From the NCBI GenBank assembly GCA_000697335.1, contig JNEM01016831.1, positions 1 to 10,672 of the forward strand: 10,672 nt of DNA, read 5' to 3'. The notes under the pieces are model-generated. The model had not been told where the DNA came from and searched no databases. It saw only the letters and a program-made list of their open reading frames with translations. Within the stretch, counting starts at the first letter, position 1. Each line of letters opens with the position of its first letter. Made by a program: the position numbers and the translations under genes. Below are positions 1 to 8,187 of this stretch, one piece after another. Source of the stretch: Conidiobolus incongruus B7586 (lineage: Eukaryota; Entomophthoromycota; Entomophthoromycetes; Entomophthorales; Conidiobolaceae).

Positions 1-64
1 TTTAATAGATTTTTAAATTTTAAAAGATATATATATCAAAAAATTATTAATTTTTTAAAATATC

Positions 65-88
65 TATAAGGATTCCTTTATCCTTATA
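65..88. repeat. Perfect hairpin, 9-bp stem
   Basis: The arm TATAAGGAT (65-73) is followed by the 6-nt loop TCCTTT and the exact reverse complement ATCCTTATA (80-88). No gene nearby gives it a terminator role. In DNA this AT-rich a 9-bp stem can arise by chance. Confidence 0.6.
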
Positions 89-137
89 TTTTATTAATTT
101 AAGTTATTTTAATATTATATTCAAATATTTTAAAAAA

Positions 138-155
138 TTAGTTTAATTAAACTAA
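138..155. repeat. Perfect 18-bp palindrome
   Basis: TTAGTTTAATTAAACTAA equals its own reverse complement over all 18 bases, with TTAATTAA at the centre. It could be a protein-binding site or a collapsed inverted repeat. Nothing around it identifies a function. Confidence 0.7.
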
Positions 156-181
156 TGGTATATATAAGGTAATAAGTATCA

Positions 182-200
182 ATAATAGCTTTACTATTAT
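182..200. repeat. Perfect hairpin, 7-bp stem
   Basis: ATAATAG and CTATTAT form a 7-bp stem around the 5-nt loop CTTTA. It lies about 27 bases after the 18-bp palindrome. No function can be assigned. Confidence 0.5.
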
Positions 201-344
201 AATCTCAATATATATAATAATATTAAATTTAATCAATAATTTTTAGTTAAGATAATTTATTATTTTTGTTTTGTTTTTTATTAATTATTATCTTCTAGCT
301 TAATAAAATCAAGTAGTCCAACTCCTAATAAGTTATATAATATA

Positions 345-361
345 ATGATTAATATAATCAT
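345..361. repeat. Perfect hairpin, 7-bp stem, 3-nt loop
   Basis: ATGATTA (345-351) and TAATCAT (355-361) are exact reverse complements around the loop ATA. This is one of a run of small hairpins in the first 520 bases. Function unknown. Confidence 0.45.
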
Positions 362-498
362 AATAGTATTTATAATTATAATATTAGCTAATTTATATAC
401 CATTAAATTATTTATAATAAGCTTAGTTATATTTAATACTATAACAATGATAATATATAATTATTTTGTTAATATAGTTAATAAAATTAAAAGTTAGT

Positions 499-513
499 AG
501 AGTAAAATACTCT
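499..513. repeat. Perfect hairpin, 6-bp stem, 3-nt loop
   Basis: AGAGTA (499-504) and TACTCT (508-513) pair exactly around AAA. It is short and could be chance; it is recorded because it belongs to the group of hairpins at the left edge. Confidence 0.4.
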
Positions 514-962
514 TATAGTTAATTATATGAGGTAATAGTTTAAACTCTTAAAAAATCTTGTGATTTAAACTTTTAACCTTTTTATAACATTATAGACTTA
601 TATAGATATAATATATTTTAAAAAGAGATAAGATTTTAAGATATATATTATAATAATATATATATGCTAGCTAAAGACAAAGGATATATATACTATCTTA
701 AGTATTTACCCTTAATTTTTAAATAAATTTAGAAAACTAGTGCTCTTAAGTTTAATTTGCTATTTAATATAATTATACATATTTTTAAAAAACTTGCTAA
801 AAGTTCAACCCCTTATATCTCACCTTATAATATCATTATTAAAAATATTAAGTTTTATTAAGGAAAATTTGAAAATCAAAATCAAATTACCAATTATTAT
901 CAAATAAATAAACTATTTTTATTATTATATATTTATAATTTCTTGTTTTTTTAAACTAACTA

Positions 963-1173
963 CACTAGCCCACAAAAGTAAGTCATAAAATTAAAAATAT
1001 ATACATTTCTATTAATATCTTAATGAATACTAATTTAAATAAACTTATATTAAACTATGTAATTAATATATATTTTTTATTTATAATATAATATATATAG
1101 TTATTTAATTAATTATTAATTGATATATTAATACTAAAAGTATACTTAAGATAAGTTATAAATTTACAGGTTT
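963..1173 (+). repeat. Left terminal inverted repeat of the Tc1-like element
   Basis: The outer end CACTAGCCCACAAAAG matches the other end, which reads CACTAGCCTGCAAAAA inward. The inner part AGTTATAAATTTACAGGTTT (1154-1173) matches AGTTATAAATTTGTAGGTTT of the right repeat at almost the same distance from the tip (191 against 193 bases). Direct-repeat cores lie at 976-991 and 1149-1164, sharing the pattern RTRAGTYATAAAWT. These are the likely transposase binding sites. The middle of the repeat has drifted. Confidence 0.85.
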
Positions 1174-1190
1174 TAGTATTGATAGAAAAA

Positions 1191-2207
1191 TTAATATCTA
1201 ATATATTTACCTTTTGCTTTTCTAACTTCTTTAAGTTTGTGGGGTATAGAGTTAACTAGCTTTTTACATTAAACAGGACTAATATTATTCTAAGCTTCTT
1301 GAATATACTTTTAAAGTTGATTTAAATTTTTTACTAGGGGAAAAGCTTTAATTGATTTTTTTAGTTAATCCTAAAGATATTTAATTAGGTTAAAATTAGG
1401 AGATTGAGGAGGTTATTTCATAATAGTTATTTTGCTATTTTTAAGCTATTTAATAGTAGAATTTATAGTATAACAAGGTTTATTATCTTGTTAAAAAATA
1501 ATATTTGATTTTTTTAATCTATATTACTCAATAATTTTTTTCAATTTATTGTTAAAAATACTTTAGTATATTTCAGTATTAATTCCCCTATTAACCTTAT
1601 AAAGATATTTTATACTTGAAGATAGCATATATCCTTAAATTATAATTAACCTACTATTGTATTTTTAGATTATAATAACATAATGGTTATAAAATAATTC
1701 TTTATCTTTTTTGAAATATCTAGCTTTTTTATGAAATTTATTAAAATATATTTTTGTTTCATTAGATTAAATAACCTTACTCTAGTTAGTTTTAATTTAA
1801 CTTTAGTGTTGATATTTAAACTCCTACCTAACTTTATAATAAGACTTTTTTAGTTGGGGGTGTTTTTTCTTAAAGTATAAATAGTATCTATTCTAATGTA
1901 AAATATATATAATAGTATTAGTACTAACTAATATTCTTGTATAGTCTTGTAATTCTTGTTATACTTTTATAGTAGTATTACACTTACCTATACTAACTAA
2001 TCTACAAATATACTTTTTATCATGTTTATCTATAATTTTAACACACTTAAGTTTTAGTTTAGGTGTTTTTTTAACATTATTCTTAATAACCCTAACTATA
2101 GTAAATTGGTTAACATTAGTAATTCTAGCAATCTTACAAGTTAATTTATTTTTATTATGAAGTTGATTAATATGTAAGTGAATTTTTTTAGAGAGAGATT
2201 TAAACAT
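1191..2207 (-). pseudogene. Tc1-like transposase, inactivated by stop codons
   Basis: In life this protein would bind the element's ends and cut and rejoin DNA at TA sites. The start chosen is the ATG at 2207; the end is the TAA at 1191-1193, giving 339 codons with the stop, normal for the family. The first 82 codons are open and carry a paired-like helix-turn-helix region (IARITNV near residues 27-33) and a degraded GRPR-type linker near residues 52-58. Further on, the same frame gives SKVI-stop-SNETK (D1, codon 149, Asp to Asn), QDNKPCYT (D2, codon 241, kept), PPQSPNFNLIK (E, codon 276, Glu to Lys) and the C-terminal tail KAKGKYIRY. There are 34 residues between D2 and E. About 19 internal stops, all TAA or TAG, fall mostly where the family has Trp or Gln. 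No Trp codon survives, and there is no net frameshift from start to end. Confidence 0.93.
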
Positions 2208-2316
2208 TATAATATTAATTTTAAAATATTAGCTTAATAGTTTTATAATATATATAATACAATAAAAGAAAAAGAAGATATATATAAGTTTTGTTATTTA
2301 TACCCCTTTAACTTAT

Positions 2317-2529
2317 AAACCTACAAATTTATAACTCACTTTGGTTAAATTTTAGGTTTTGATATATTAACCAATAGCTAATATAATATAATCAAATATA
2401 GTTAGTTATAATCAATTAATATAGGTAAATTATATATTTTAAATTAAATTTATTTAATTATGAATTGTTTAAGATATAAGTAAATATTTAAGTAATTTTG
2501 ATTTTATGACTCATTTTTGCAGGCTAGTG
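2317..2529 (-). repeat. Right terminal inverted repeat of the Tc1-like element
   Basis: This is the partner of the left repeat, in opposite orientation. The outer direct-repeat core lies at 2501-2516 and the inner one at 2326-2341; on the minus strand they read AAATGAGTCATAAAAT and AAGTGAGTTATAAATT. The spacing between cores (175 bases) nearly equals that on the left (173 bases). The segment between the inner core and the transposase start at 2207 would have held the promoter and leader; I see no clear signal in it. Confidence 0.85.
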
Positions 2530-2643
2530 TATACTTTTTATATTTCATTATTTTAAAATATTAATTTTTTAATTAAATTTATGATTAAAATATAAAATTC
2601 TATAATTGTCAAATCCTTAGTATTAAATTAATTATACTATTAT

Positions 2644-2662
2644 GGTTATCTAGATAGTAACC
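2644..2662. repeat. Imperfect palindrome around TCTAGA
   Basis: GGTTATCTAGATAGTAACC holds the perfect 10-bp palindrome TATCTAGATA, and the outer GGTTA/TAACC also pair, one base out of register with it. It lies at the left border of the less AT-rich island. It may be a protein-binding site; the role is unknown. Confidence 0.5.
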
Positions 2663-2704
2663 TGATTAAGTATCTTTACCTTGCCTTGCTATCTATTTTT
2701 TGAT

Positions 2705-2743
2705 AAGGATATGTATTATCCTAGTGCTGGAAACTAGGATAAT
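2705..2743. repeat. Perfect 11-bp hairpin with a competing upstream arm
   Basis: ATTATCCTAGT (2715-2725) and ACTAGGATAAT (2733-2743) are exact reverse complements around the 7-nt loop GCTGGAA. Just upstream, AGGATA at about 2706-2711 can instead pair with the TATCCT of the first arm, so two hairpins exclude each other. The stem contains several G-C pairs, unlike most hairpins in this window. It has no adjacent gene, and no T-run follows it as in a bacterial terminator. Confidence 0.7.
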
Positions 2744-2847
2744 TGTATTGAATTAAGTTGGAGTGTGGATAAGTTATAGGATTAGGATGTAGTTATATGG
2801 AGTTTTATTGGAAGTTCTTGACAAAGACTTGGAGTTAGTTTCCTTCA

Positions 2848-2926
2848 GATAGATAGATAGATAGATAGTTGGATAGATGGATGAGTGAATAGATAGATGA
2901 CTGGATGAATGAATAGATAGATAGAT
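2848..2926 (+). repeat. GATA/GATG compound microsatellite
   Basis: The run begins as about five and a half units of GATA (2848-2868). It then passes into interrupted GGAT, GATG, GAAT and GATA units and ends in GATAGATAGAT at 2926. The interruptions indicate age or mixed slippage between GATA, GATG and GAAT. It is followed by a C run at 2941-2946. Confidence 0.9.
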
Positions 2927-3092
2927 CCCTGTTGTATTTCCCCCCTTTTGATATTGGGATAAAAATGGATCAATTTAAGGGAAAGTAGAATAAGAGATAA
3001 ATTATGGGTACTGATATTAAAGGTAAATATATATGGACTAATTGGGTAGATACGTGACAGGATATTATCTTAGAAGATATATTATTATATTA

Positions 3093-3249
3093 TAAAGGTT
3101 TTATTTTTTAACAAACCTAATTTATCTTTAAATATTATTTTAACCAATAATTTAATTATAAAAAACTAATATTATAAGTCAAATTATATAAGGTCAATAT
3201 ATCTTTCATTAGATAATAATATTTTTTCATTTTCTGAATAAAACCTTTA
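3093..3249. repeat. 13-bp inverted repeat, possible small MITE
   Basis: TAAAGGTTTTATT (3093-3105) recurs as its reverse complement AATAAAACCTTTA (3237-3249), bounding 157 bp of AT-rich sequence with no coding capacity. A miniature inverted-repeat element would look like this. No convincing target duplication is visible, however, and 13-bp matches at this range are expected by chance in such DNA. Confidence 0.25.
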
Positions 3250-3647
3250 ATCTATTATTATTAATTAATAATTATAATTTATTTGCCTCAGTCTGTTATT
3301 TTATATATTATTAGCAACTGGTATTATCATATTATAATAAAAATTTAATCAAAGTTAATTTAATATTATTTTATTATTATTTAATAACTTATAGTGATTT
3401 TTATTATATAAAATATATTGAAAAATATATTTTAATTAATATTAATTTTATCAATAATTATTATTTAAATTAACTTTTTTTTGAAACCAAAGACTGAAAA
3501 TACTATATAAAATATAAAATATTTTAATTTAAATAAATTCTGATAATAAAAGGATAAGAGTTATAAAATTTTAATAAGATATAATATTATATATCTCTTA
3601 TATATTAATAATACATTATTTGGAATTTTATTCCTATAAATAAATTT

Positions 3648-3670
3648 ACTTTTTATTATTCGTAAAAAGT
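3648..3670. repeat. Perfect hairpin, 8-bp stem
   Basis: ACTTTTTA (3648-3655) and TAAAAAGT (3663-3670) pair exactly around the 7-nt loop TTATTCG, which carries the only CpG between 3055 and 6800. No function is assigned. Confidence 0.45.
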
Positions 3671-4980
3671 TCAAAAAAATTAATATAAATAATTAATTAA
3701 ATAATAATTAAATATATATATAATTTGAAAAAATTATCATAATATTATATTGATAAATATTTTAATTAATAATAATTAATAATAAAATTAAATAATTAAC
3801 TATAATAAAAAATATATATTAAAGAGAATATATATTCAAATATTTAAATATAAAGTAATAATTTTAAAAAAGATTAAGAAATATATATTCAAAAGTTATA
3901 TATTAAATAATTTCAAAGAAATATTTTATCAAATTTAGTATAAAATATTAAAAGCTAAAATAAATAATTTATTAATTAATTTAATAAATAAAATTTTATA
4001 TATTTAATATTTATTTTAATAATAATATTTATTTATATATATATTAAAATAGAATGAATTTATTTAAAAAATAAAACAATTATAATATTGTTTAGATCAA
4101 GAATATAAACTATAAATAAAAAATAATTATATTTGAAAATTTTAATTTAAGTTATTTTAAAGCATTAAAAATGACTTGAATTAAATATATATCAACTTAG
4201 AAAAATAGCTTGATATAATAAAAATTAGATATAAATAACTAGATTAAATTTTAATAAAATAATAAACTTTAAATATTATAAACTTATCAATATTAAATAA
4301 ACAAATATAAAATATTGAAAAATTAAAATATCAACTATAGAGCTATTATTATAAGGATAATATTAATATTATAAAATCTATTAAAAATTATTTTATAATT
4401 ATCTCTTAATGGAAATTTGATATATTTATATTAATATCAAATTCTCTCAATTATGAATAATCATTACTATTGATAATTACTTTAAGACTTGAAATCACAA
4501 CTGGATATTCATTACTTTTTATCTTTAGATTCTTATTTTTTTATTGACTTTATTTGTATAATTTGCTTATAATTATTTTGATATTGCTACCTTGTGCTTG
4601 CATCACTTTTAATAATTTTTGCATATAAGTTGATCTAGTATCTTTAATTTTCAACAATATATTATGTTTCAAAGATGAAATTTTAACCCTAGTCATTAGA
4701 ATTGAAAATATGAGTGAAAAAAAACAATATATATTTGAAAAATTCATCTTTTAAAAAAACATTAATAATAAGGGTATTTGATTATCTCAAAATATAAAAT
4801 ATATCATAATTTATTCTCTGATATATAGTTCAGATATAGTTATCATTTTATAAATTTTAAATGCCTTATATAAATAAAATGAATCAACTTTTGTTTGATT
4901 TTTTTCTTTAAAAAAGATATATAAATTTTTGTGTTGAAAAAAGTAAATTTAACTGAAATGATTAAGATTATTGGTTAATA

Positions 4981-5012
4981 TTACTTTGTAATTTAAATAA
5001 TGGGAATTTTTT
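4981..5012 (+). repeat. Left terminal inverted repeat of the mariner element
   Basis: TTACTTTGTAATTTAAATAA followed by TGGGAA and six T matches the right end at 22 of the first 26 positions. The transposase stop at 5075 lies 63 bases inside, as expected for mariner's compact ends. Confidence 0.85.
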
Positions 5013-5074
5013 GTGATTGAAAAAAAATAAATATTTTAATATATAAAAAGTAAAAATAAATATATATTATAAAA

Positions 5075-6107
5075 TTAATAATTTCTTTTATTTCTAATAA
5101 CTTTTTACTATACTTTTAGTAAAGATTTAACACCTAAAAAACAATTCTTTTTTTTAAAGATTAAAATTTAATATTTTATAAACCAATTAAATTTTCTTGT
5201 AGAAATTTTCTTTCCTACAAGCTAGTCTTTTAATTACCTAAAACAATTATAATTACATAGGTTATAATCTAAAGAATATACTAGATGTGGTAGTTTTTTC
5301 TAATTATTTTTAATTAAAAAGTTTTTTATAACTTTAGATTTATGTATTTTATAATTATTATGCAAAATAATAGGTTTTCTTAAATTATATTGAGAATACT
5401 AATTAGAAATAGTTTTATTTAAAGAAAAAATATAAAGTTTATTATTAATTGATTTTCTTTTAAAAACTAAATAAAAATAACATATACTATTATAATCTAT
5501 TATAACAATTAACATTTGCTTATCAATAAAGTATTTATTTAAAGGAATTTGTAAAAAAGGTTAATTTAGTTTAATCTAATACTTTAATTTATGTTTTGGT
5601 AAAAAACTATACAAAGGAATCTAAGATTCATTAATTGTAATAATTCATTGTAAAAGTTTTGGTTTCTAGCTATACTTTAATAAGTTTTGTTTAGCAATAA
5701 CTACTCTAGTTTTTTTTAAGCTTTAGTTAAATTATAAGGTACCTATTTTATATTTTTATTAATTAATTTTAATTTAAACTTTAATATATATAAAATACTT
5801 ATGTAACTAATATTAAAGTGTTTTGATAATTCTCTAGCTGAAATAAAAAAGTACTTTTTAATATGTTTTTTACTTTATTAGTAATTAAAAAAGTGATAGT
5901 TGAAATTAATCTTTTAGATTTTAACAAGTTTTGGGTAGTTTCTCTTTTAGCTTTAAAATAATTTACTTAGTAATAAATTGTTGATTTAGATAATATTTTA
6001 TTAATAAAAGCTGTTTGTAAATTTTAAATGATTTTTGAGGGTTTATGGTTAAATTTTACTGATACTAAAATAAAAAATTTTGGATGGTTATTATTTGGTT
6101 TAAGTAT
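5075..6107 (-). pseudogene. Mariner transposase, inactivated
   Basis: The likely start is a decayed ATG (now ATA) at 6107-6105; the likely end is TAA at 5075-5077, giving about 344 codons, typical of mariner. The N-terminal DNA-binding region reads KPSKII then LQTAF and NYFKAKRETTQNLLKSKR, the family's RFKEGRE-type signature. A second helix-turn-helix shows as SARELSKHFNISYISILYI. The catalytic part has TINES (5630-5632), LHNNYKIHK (5357-5359) and PHLVYSLDYNLCNYN (5252-5254). The last two sites are separated by 34 residues as in DD34D, and all three expected Asp codons now read Asn. About 16 internal stops are present, with two apparent frameshifts at homopolymer runs near 5845-5850 and 5710-5717. 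One Trp codon survives near the C-terminus. Confidence 0.9.
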
Positions 6108-6259
6108 AATTAAATTAAATAACTAATATTAAAAAATTATTTTTTTAATCAAAAAAGTTATTATATATATATATATAATTTAAAACTATTTATTTTCCTA
6201 TTTGTTTTGTATATATTTTTTTATTTGAAACTAATAATATGTTTGAAAAATCAGAAATT

Positions 6260-6292
6260 AAAAAATTTCCCATTTTTTTAATTCTAAAGTAA
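6260..6292 (-). repeat. Right terminal inverted repeat of the mariner element
   Basis: Read on the minus strand from 6292 it begins TTACTTTAGAATTAAAAAAA, then TGGGAAA and six T, matching the left end with a single-base gap after TGGGAA. The 5' leader between this repeat and the start at 6107 contains a (TA)n run at about 6162-6177. Confidence 0.85.
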
Positions 6293-6626
6293 TATTAATG
6301 TAATTGCTATATTATTTAACAAATACATTCTCTTTTTATATTTTTTCTAGTCAGGATTAAAGTTGCTTTAGACCAAAATTGCAATGCCTAATATGTTTAA
6401 TAGAATGTAAATTTTATATAAGAGAAAAATATAAAAAAATCAAACTGACAGAATAGTATAATATTTTGTATGATTGTTTATTAAATCTGCTTTTTTAATC
6501 TGCACTAAAATTTTATGTAAATTGATATTGAGTCAACTAACTTGTACTTGAAATATATTAGATAATAATTAGATATTTTAATTTGTTTCCAATACCCAGT
6601 TATTTGGTAAATTGTATTTAGATTCA

Positions 6627-6652
6627 ATATATATATATATATATATATATAT
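6627..6652. repeat. (AT)13 microsatellite
   Basis: An uninterrupted alternating AT tract of 26 bases, flanked by TTC on the left and TGGAA on the right, so that its edges form a near-inverted repeat. Being self-complementary, it can extrude as a hairpin. Confidence 0.95.
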
Positions 6653-7842
6653 TGGAATAATTATATTGATAATACTAGAAAAAACTAGTTCAATGAAATT
6701 TTACCAAAATTTAAAGGAACTTTGTAAATAAATTTATATGATATTATAACACTTCATAATAACTAACTAGCATCTGATCATTGAACCTTTATATATTACT
6801 CGATTATCAATAAAAAGTGTCTTGGAACCAAATTTTACTCAATAAACAGTGCTTCCCATAGTATAATGGATCAAATATCAATCATTATAATTTAAAAAAA
6901 ATAATATATCATTATCATTTTATATTGATATTGTATACCTCGCAAAAATTTAGTTAAGTTTGTATGCTATTAACTGTAGTATATAAGGATTTCAATGTAC
7001 TAACTCTTATATTAGATATTAGTCTACTCAGTAACTATATATAACCATTGATAATTTTAATATCTACATAATAAGTAATCATATCCTATTTAAAACAGTT
7101 CACATTTTTATCTGTTAATTTTGAATTAATTCCATTTGAATATACTATGTTCCAAATTATTATCCTATTATTGAACTAGGAGTTTATGAATGAATAACTA
7201 GATTTATTAAAAAGTTTTAAAAACTTATTATTTAAAAAAATTATATTTATTCAAGGAAAAAAATTAATTCTAATATAATTTTAAAATGATATTTGATCCT
7301 ATAATAATATATTCTTAAATGTTTTAAGTTTTAAAAGTTAGTTCTTAGAATATAAATTTAATATTCTATTAACACTTATTTTAGAAACTTCTGTTATCAT
7401 AGTAGCATAATATTTTGGAACTTAATGACATATTTAGAAAGATGAAATTCAATGAAAATAATTTTAACTAAATTAATAGAAAATATTAAAGTATGATCTG
7501 AGTTTAAAATTATTCCTTAAATATTAAATTAATAATATCAAAACCTTTTTTTATATAATTTATCTCCATAGTATCAAAACTTCCCAAGTAATATTAAAAT
7601 ATCTTAAAATTTTGAATTATAGTCATTTAAACAAGATCAATACCTTTTTATCCATATTTTATATTTAGCCAAAATTTGATACTAACTTGGGTTAATTTCT
7701 GAACGTGAGTTAATTATATTCTATTACTTTTGAAATTATGATAAGATCATCTACTGCAACAATAAATTATCATTATCTTGGAATATTAATACTAATCGTT
7801 ATTCTGTAATTGGCATAATCAATATATTTTAAAGATAGTCGA

Positions 7843-7883
7843 CTATTCCTGAAACAATTGTTCAAATTTTCAACTAGGAATAG
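7843..7883. repeat. Nested inverted repeat
   Basis: CTATTCCT (7843-7850) recurs as AGGAATAG (7876-7883). Between them lies a second, inner palindrome centred on ACAATTGT. The outer left arm is preceded by the restriction-type palindrome GTCGAC (7838-7843). A small cruciform is possible; the function is unknown. Confidence 0.5.
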
Positions 7884-8118
7884 ACTAAATAGAAACCAAA
7901 TGCCAGTTACTGTTCCTTTTCAACGGAAATAAAACAATTTTATTATTACATTTTATTCTATTGGCAAGAACAAAATATTAAACACCTTAATAACCACGTT
8001 ATCATTCAAGCACCAAATTTGAGGGATAATTTAACATTAATAATCTTAGTAATTTCGGGTTATTATATGCAAGTAATGTTCTAATACTCAACACAATATG
8101 GATGAATACCTTAGTTAT

Positions 8119-8187
8119 TAGTATAGTTGTGAGTATTAGTAAGATTTTTTAAACGGATTAATAGTTTAAAAATGATAATTTGAATCT
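8119..8187 (+). other. Weak tRNA-like A-box and B-box arrangement
   Basis: TAGTATAGTTGTGAGTATTA (8119-8138) resembles the D-arm/A-box of a tRNA gene, and AATTTGAATCT (8177-8187) resembles a B-box with substitutions. Between them ATTTTTTAAAC and GTTTAAAAAT form a hairpin. The spacing is about 15 bases too long unless an intron is present, and I cannot form a convincing acceptor stem. It may be a tRNA-derived relic such as a SINE head, or chance. Confidence 0.15.

Larger units (their letters stand above)
1..962. other. AT-rich non-coding stretch with several hairpins
   Basis: I see no supportable gene here. All frames are broken by frequent stops and there is no CpG at all. The stretch holds several short perfect inverted repeats, listed separately. 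It ends at the TA dinucleotide into which the Tc1-like element inserted. The absence of CpG, shared with that element, suggests the surrounding DNA went through the same mutational process and may itself be an older, unrecognisable repeat. Confidence 0.6.
963..2529 (-). mobile_element. Degenerate Tc1-like DNA transposon (IS630-Tc1-mariner, DD34E)
   Basis: This is a complete-length but inactive cut-and-paste transposon of 1567 bp. It starts with CACTAGCC at 963 and ends with the reverse complement GGCTAGTG at 2529. It is flanked on both sides by TA (961-962 and 2530-2531), the target duplication expected of this superfamily. Terminal inverted repeats of about 211-213 bp surround one transposase gene read on the minus strand. 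The repeats carry an outer and an inner copy of a 16-bp motif, an IR/DR layout like that of Sleeping Beauty-type Tc1 elements. There is no CpG anywhere in it. The ends and frame length look whole, so it inserted as a full copy and was later disabled almost entirely by base substitutions. Confidence 0.93.
2640..3060. other. Less AT-rich, G-skewed island without a gene
   Basis: From about 2690 the plus strand is visibly richer in G than in C (for example TTGGAGTGTGGATAAG near 2758) and less AT-rich than its surroundings. It contains the two palindromes above and the GATA/GATG repeat. No frame gives a recognisable protein. It lacks CpG until 3053. It may be a distinct sequence inserted into or surviving within the AT-rich block. 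Confidence 0.5.
3060..4980. other. Extremely AT-rich gene desert
   Basis: I see no supportable gene in these 1.9 kb. The sequence is close to pure A and T over long stretches, especially 3700-4100, and has a single CpG at 3661. Open frames of about 65 codons occur (one on the minus strand at 4550-4747) but show no motif I recognise. An older transposon here could have decayed beyond recognition. Confidence 0.6.
4981..6292 (-). mobile_element. Degenerate mariner transposon (DD34D)
   Basis: This is an inactive cut-and-paste transposon of 1312 bp, the normal size for mariner. Both tips read TTACTTT inward and lie inside TA target duplications (4979-4980 and 6293-6294). The wider target TTAATATTAA is itself palindromic. 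Short terminal repeats of about 32 bp enclose one transposase gene on the minus strand. The element contains no CpG. Its length, ends and spacing show it inserted as a full copy. It is a separate lineage from the Tc1-like element at 963-2529, judged by its catalytic triad, ends and short terminal repeats. Confidence 0.92.

Noticed and set aside
760-900. Faint resemblance to a Ty3-type reverse transcriptase in one reading of this stretch.
   Set aside because: Only a few residues fit, no terminal repeats or other retroelement parts are visible, and the match is no better than expected by chance.
1191-2207. Reading the stops as Gln under a ciliate-type genetic code, since all in-frame stops of the Tc1-like gene are TAA or TAG and none is TGA.
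   Set aside because: Several fall at near-invariant Trp positions, two catalytic residues are also lost, the family's normal end is marked by TAA, and the mariner relic does contain an in-frame TGA. A C-to-T process explains all of this without a changed code.
4550-4747. 65-codon open frame on the minus strand.
   Set aside because: No recognisable domain, no supporting context, and the length is possible by chance. A weak feeling of lower repetitiveness around it is not enough to call a gene.
6845-6880. CAGTGCTTCCCATAGTATAA as a Tc1-like terminal tip.
   Set aside because: No inverted partner beginning with the same tip was found in the window.
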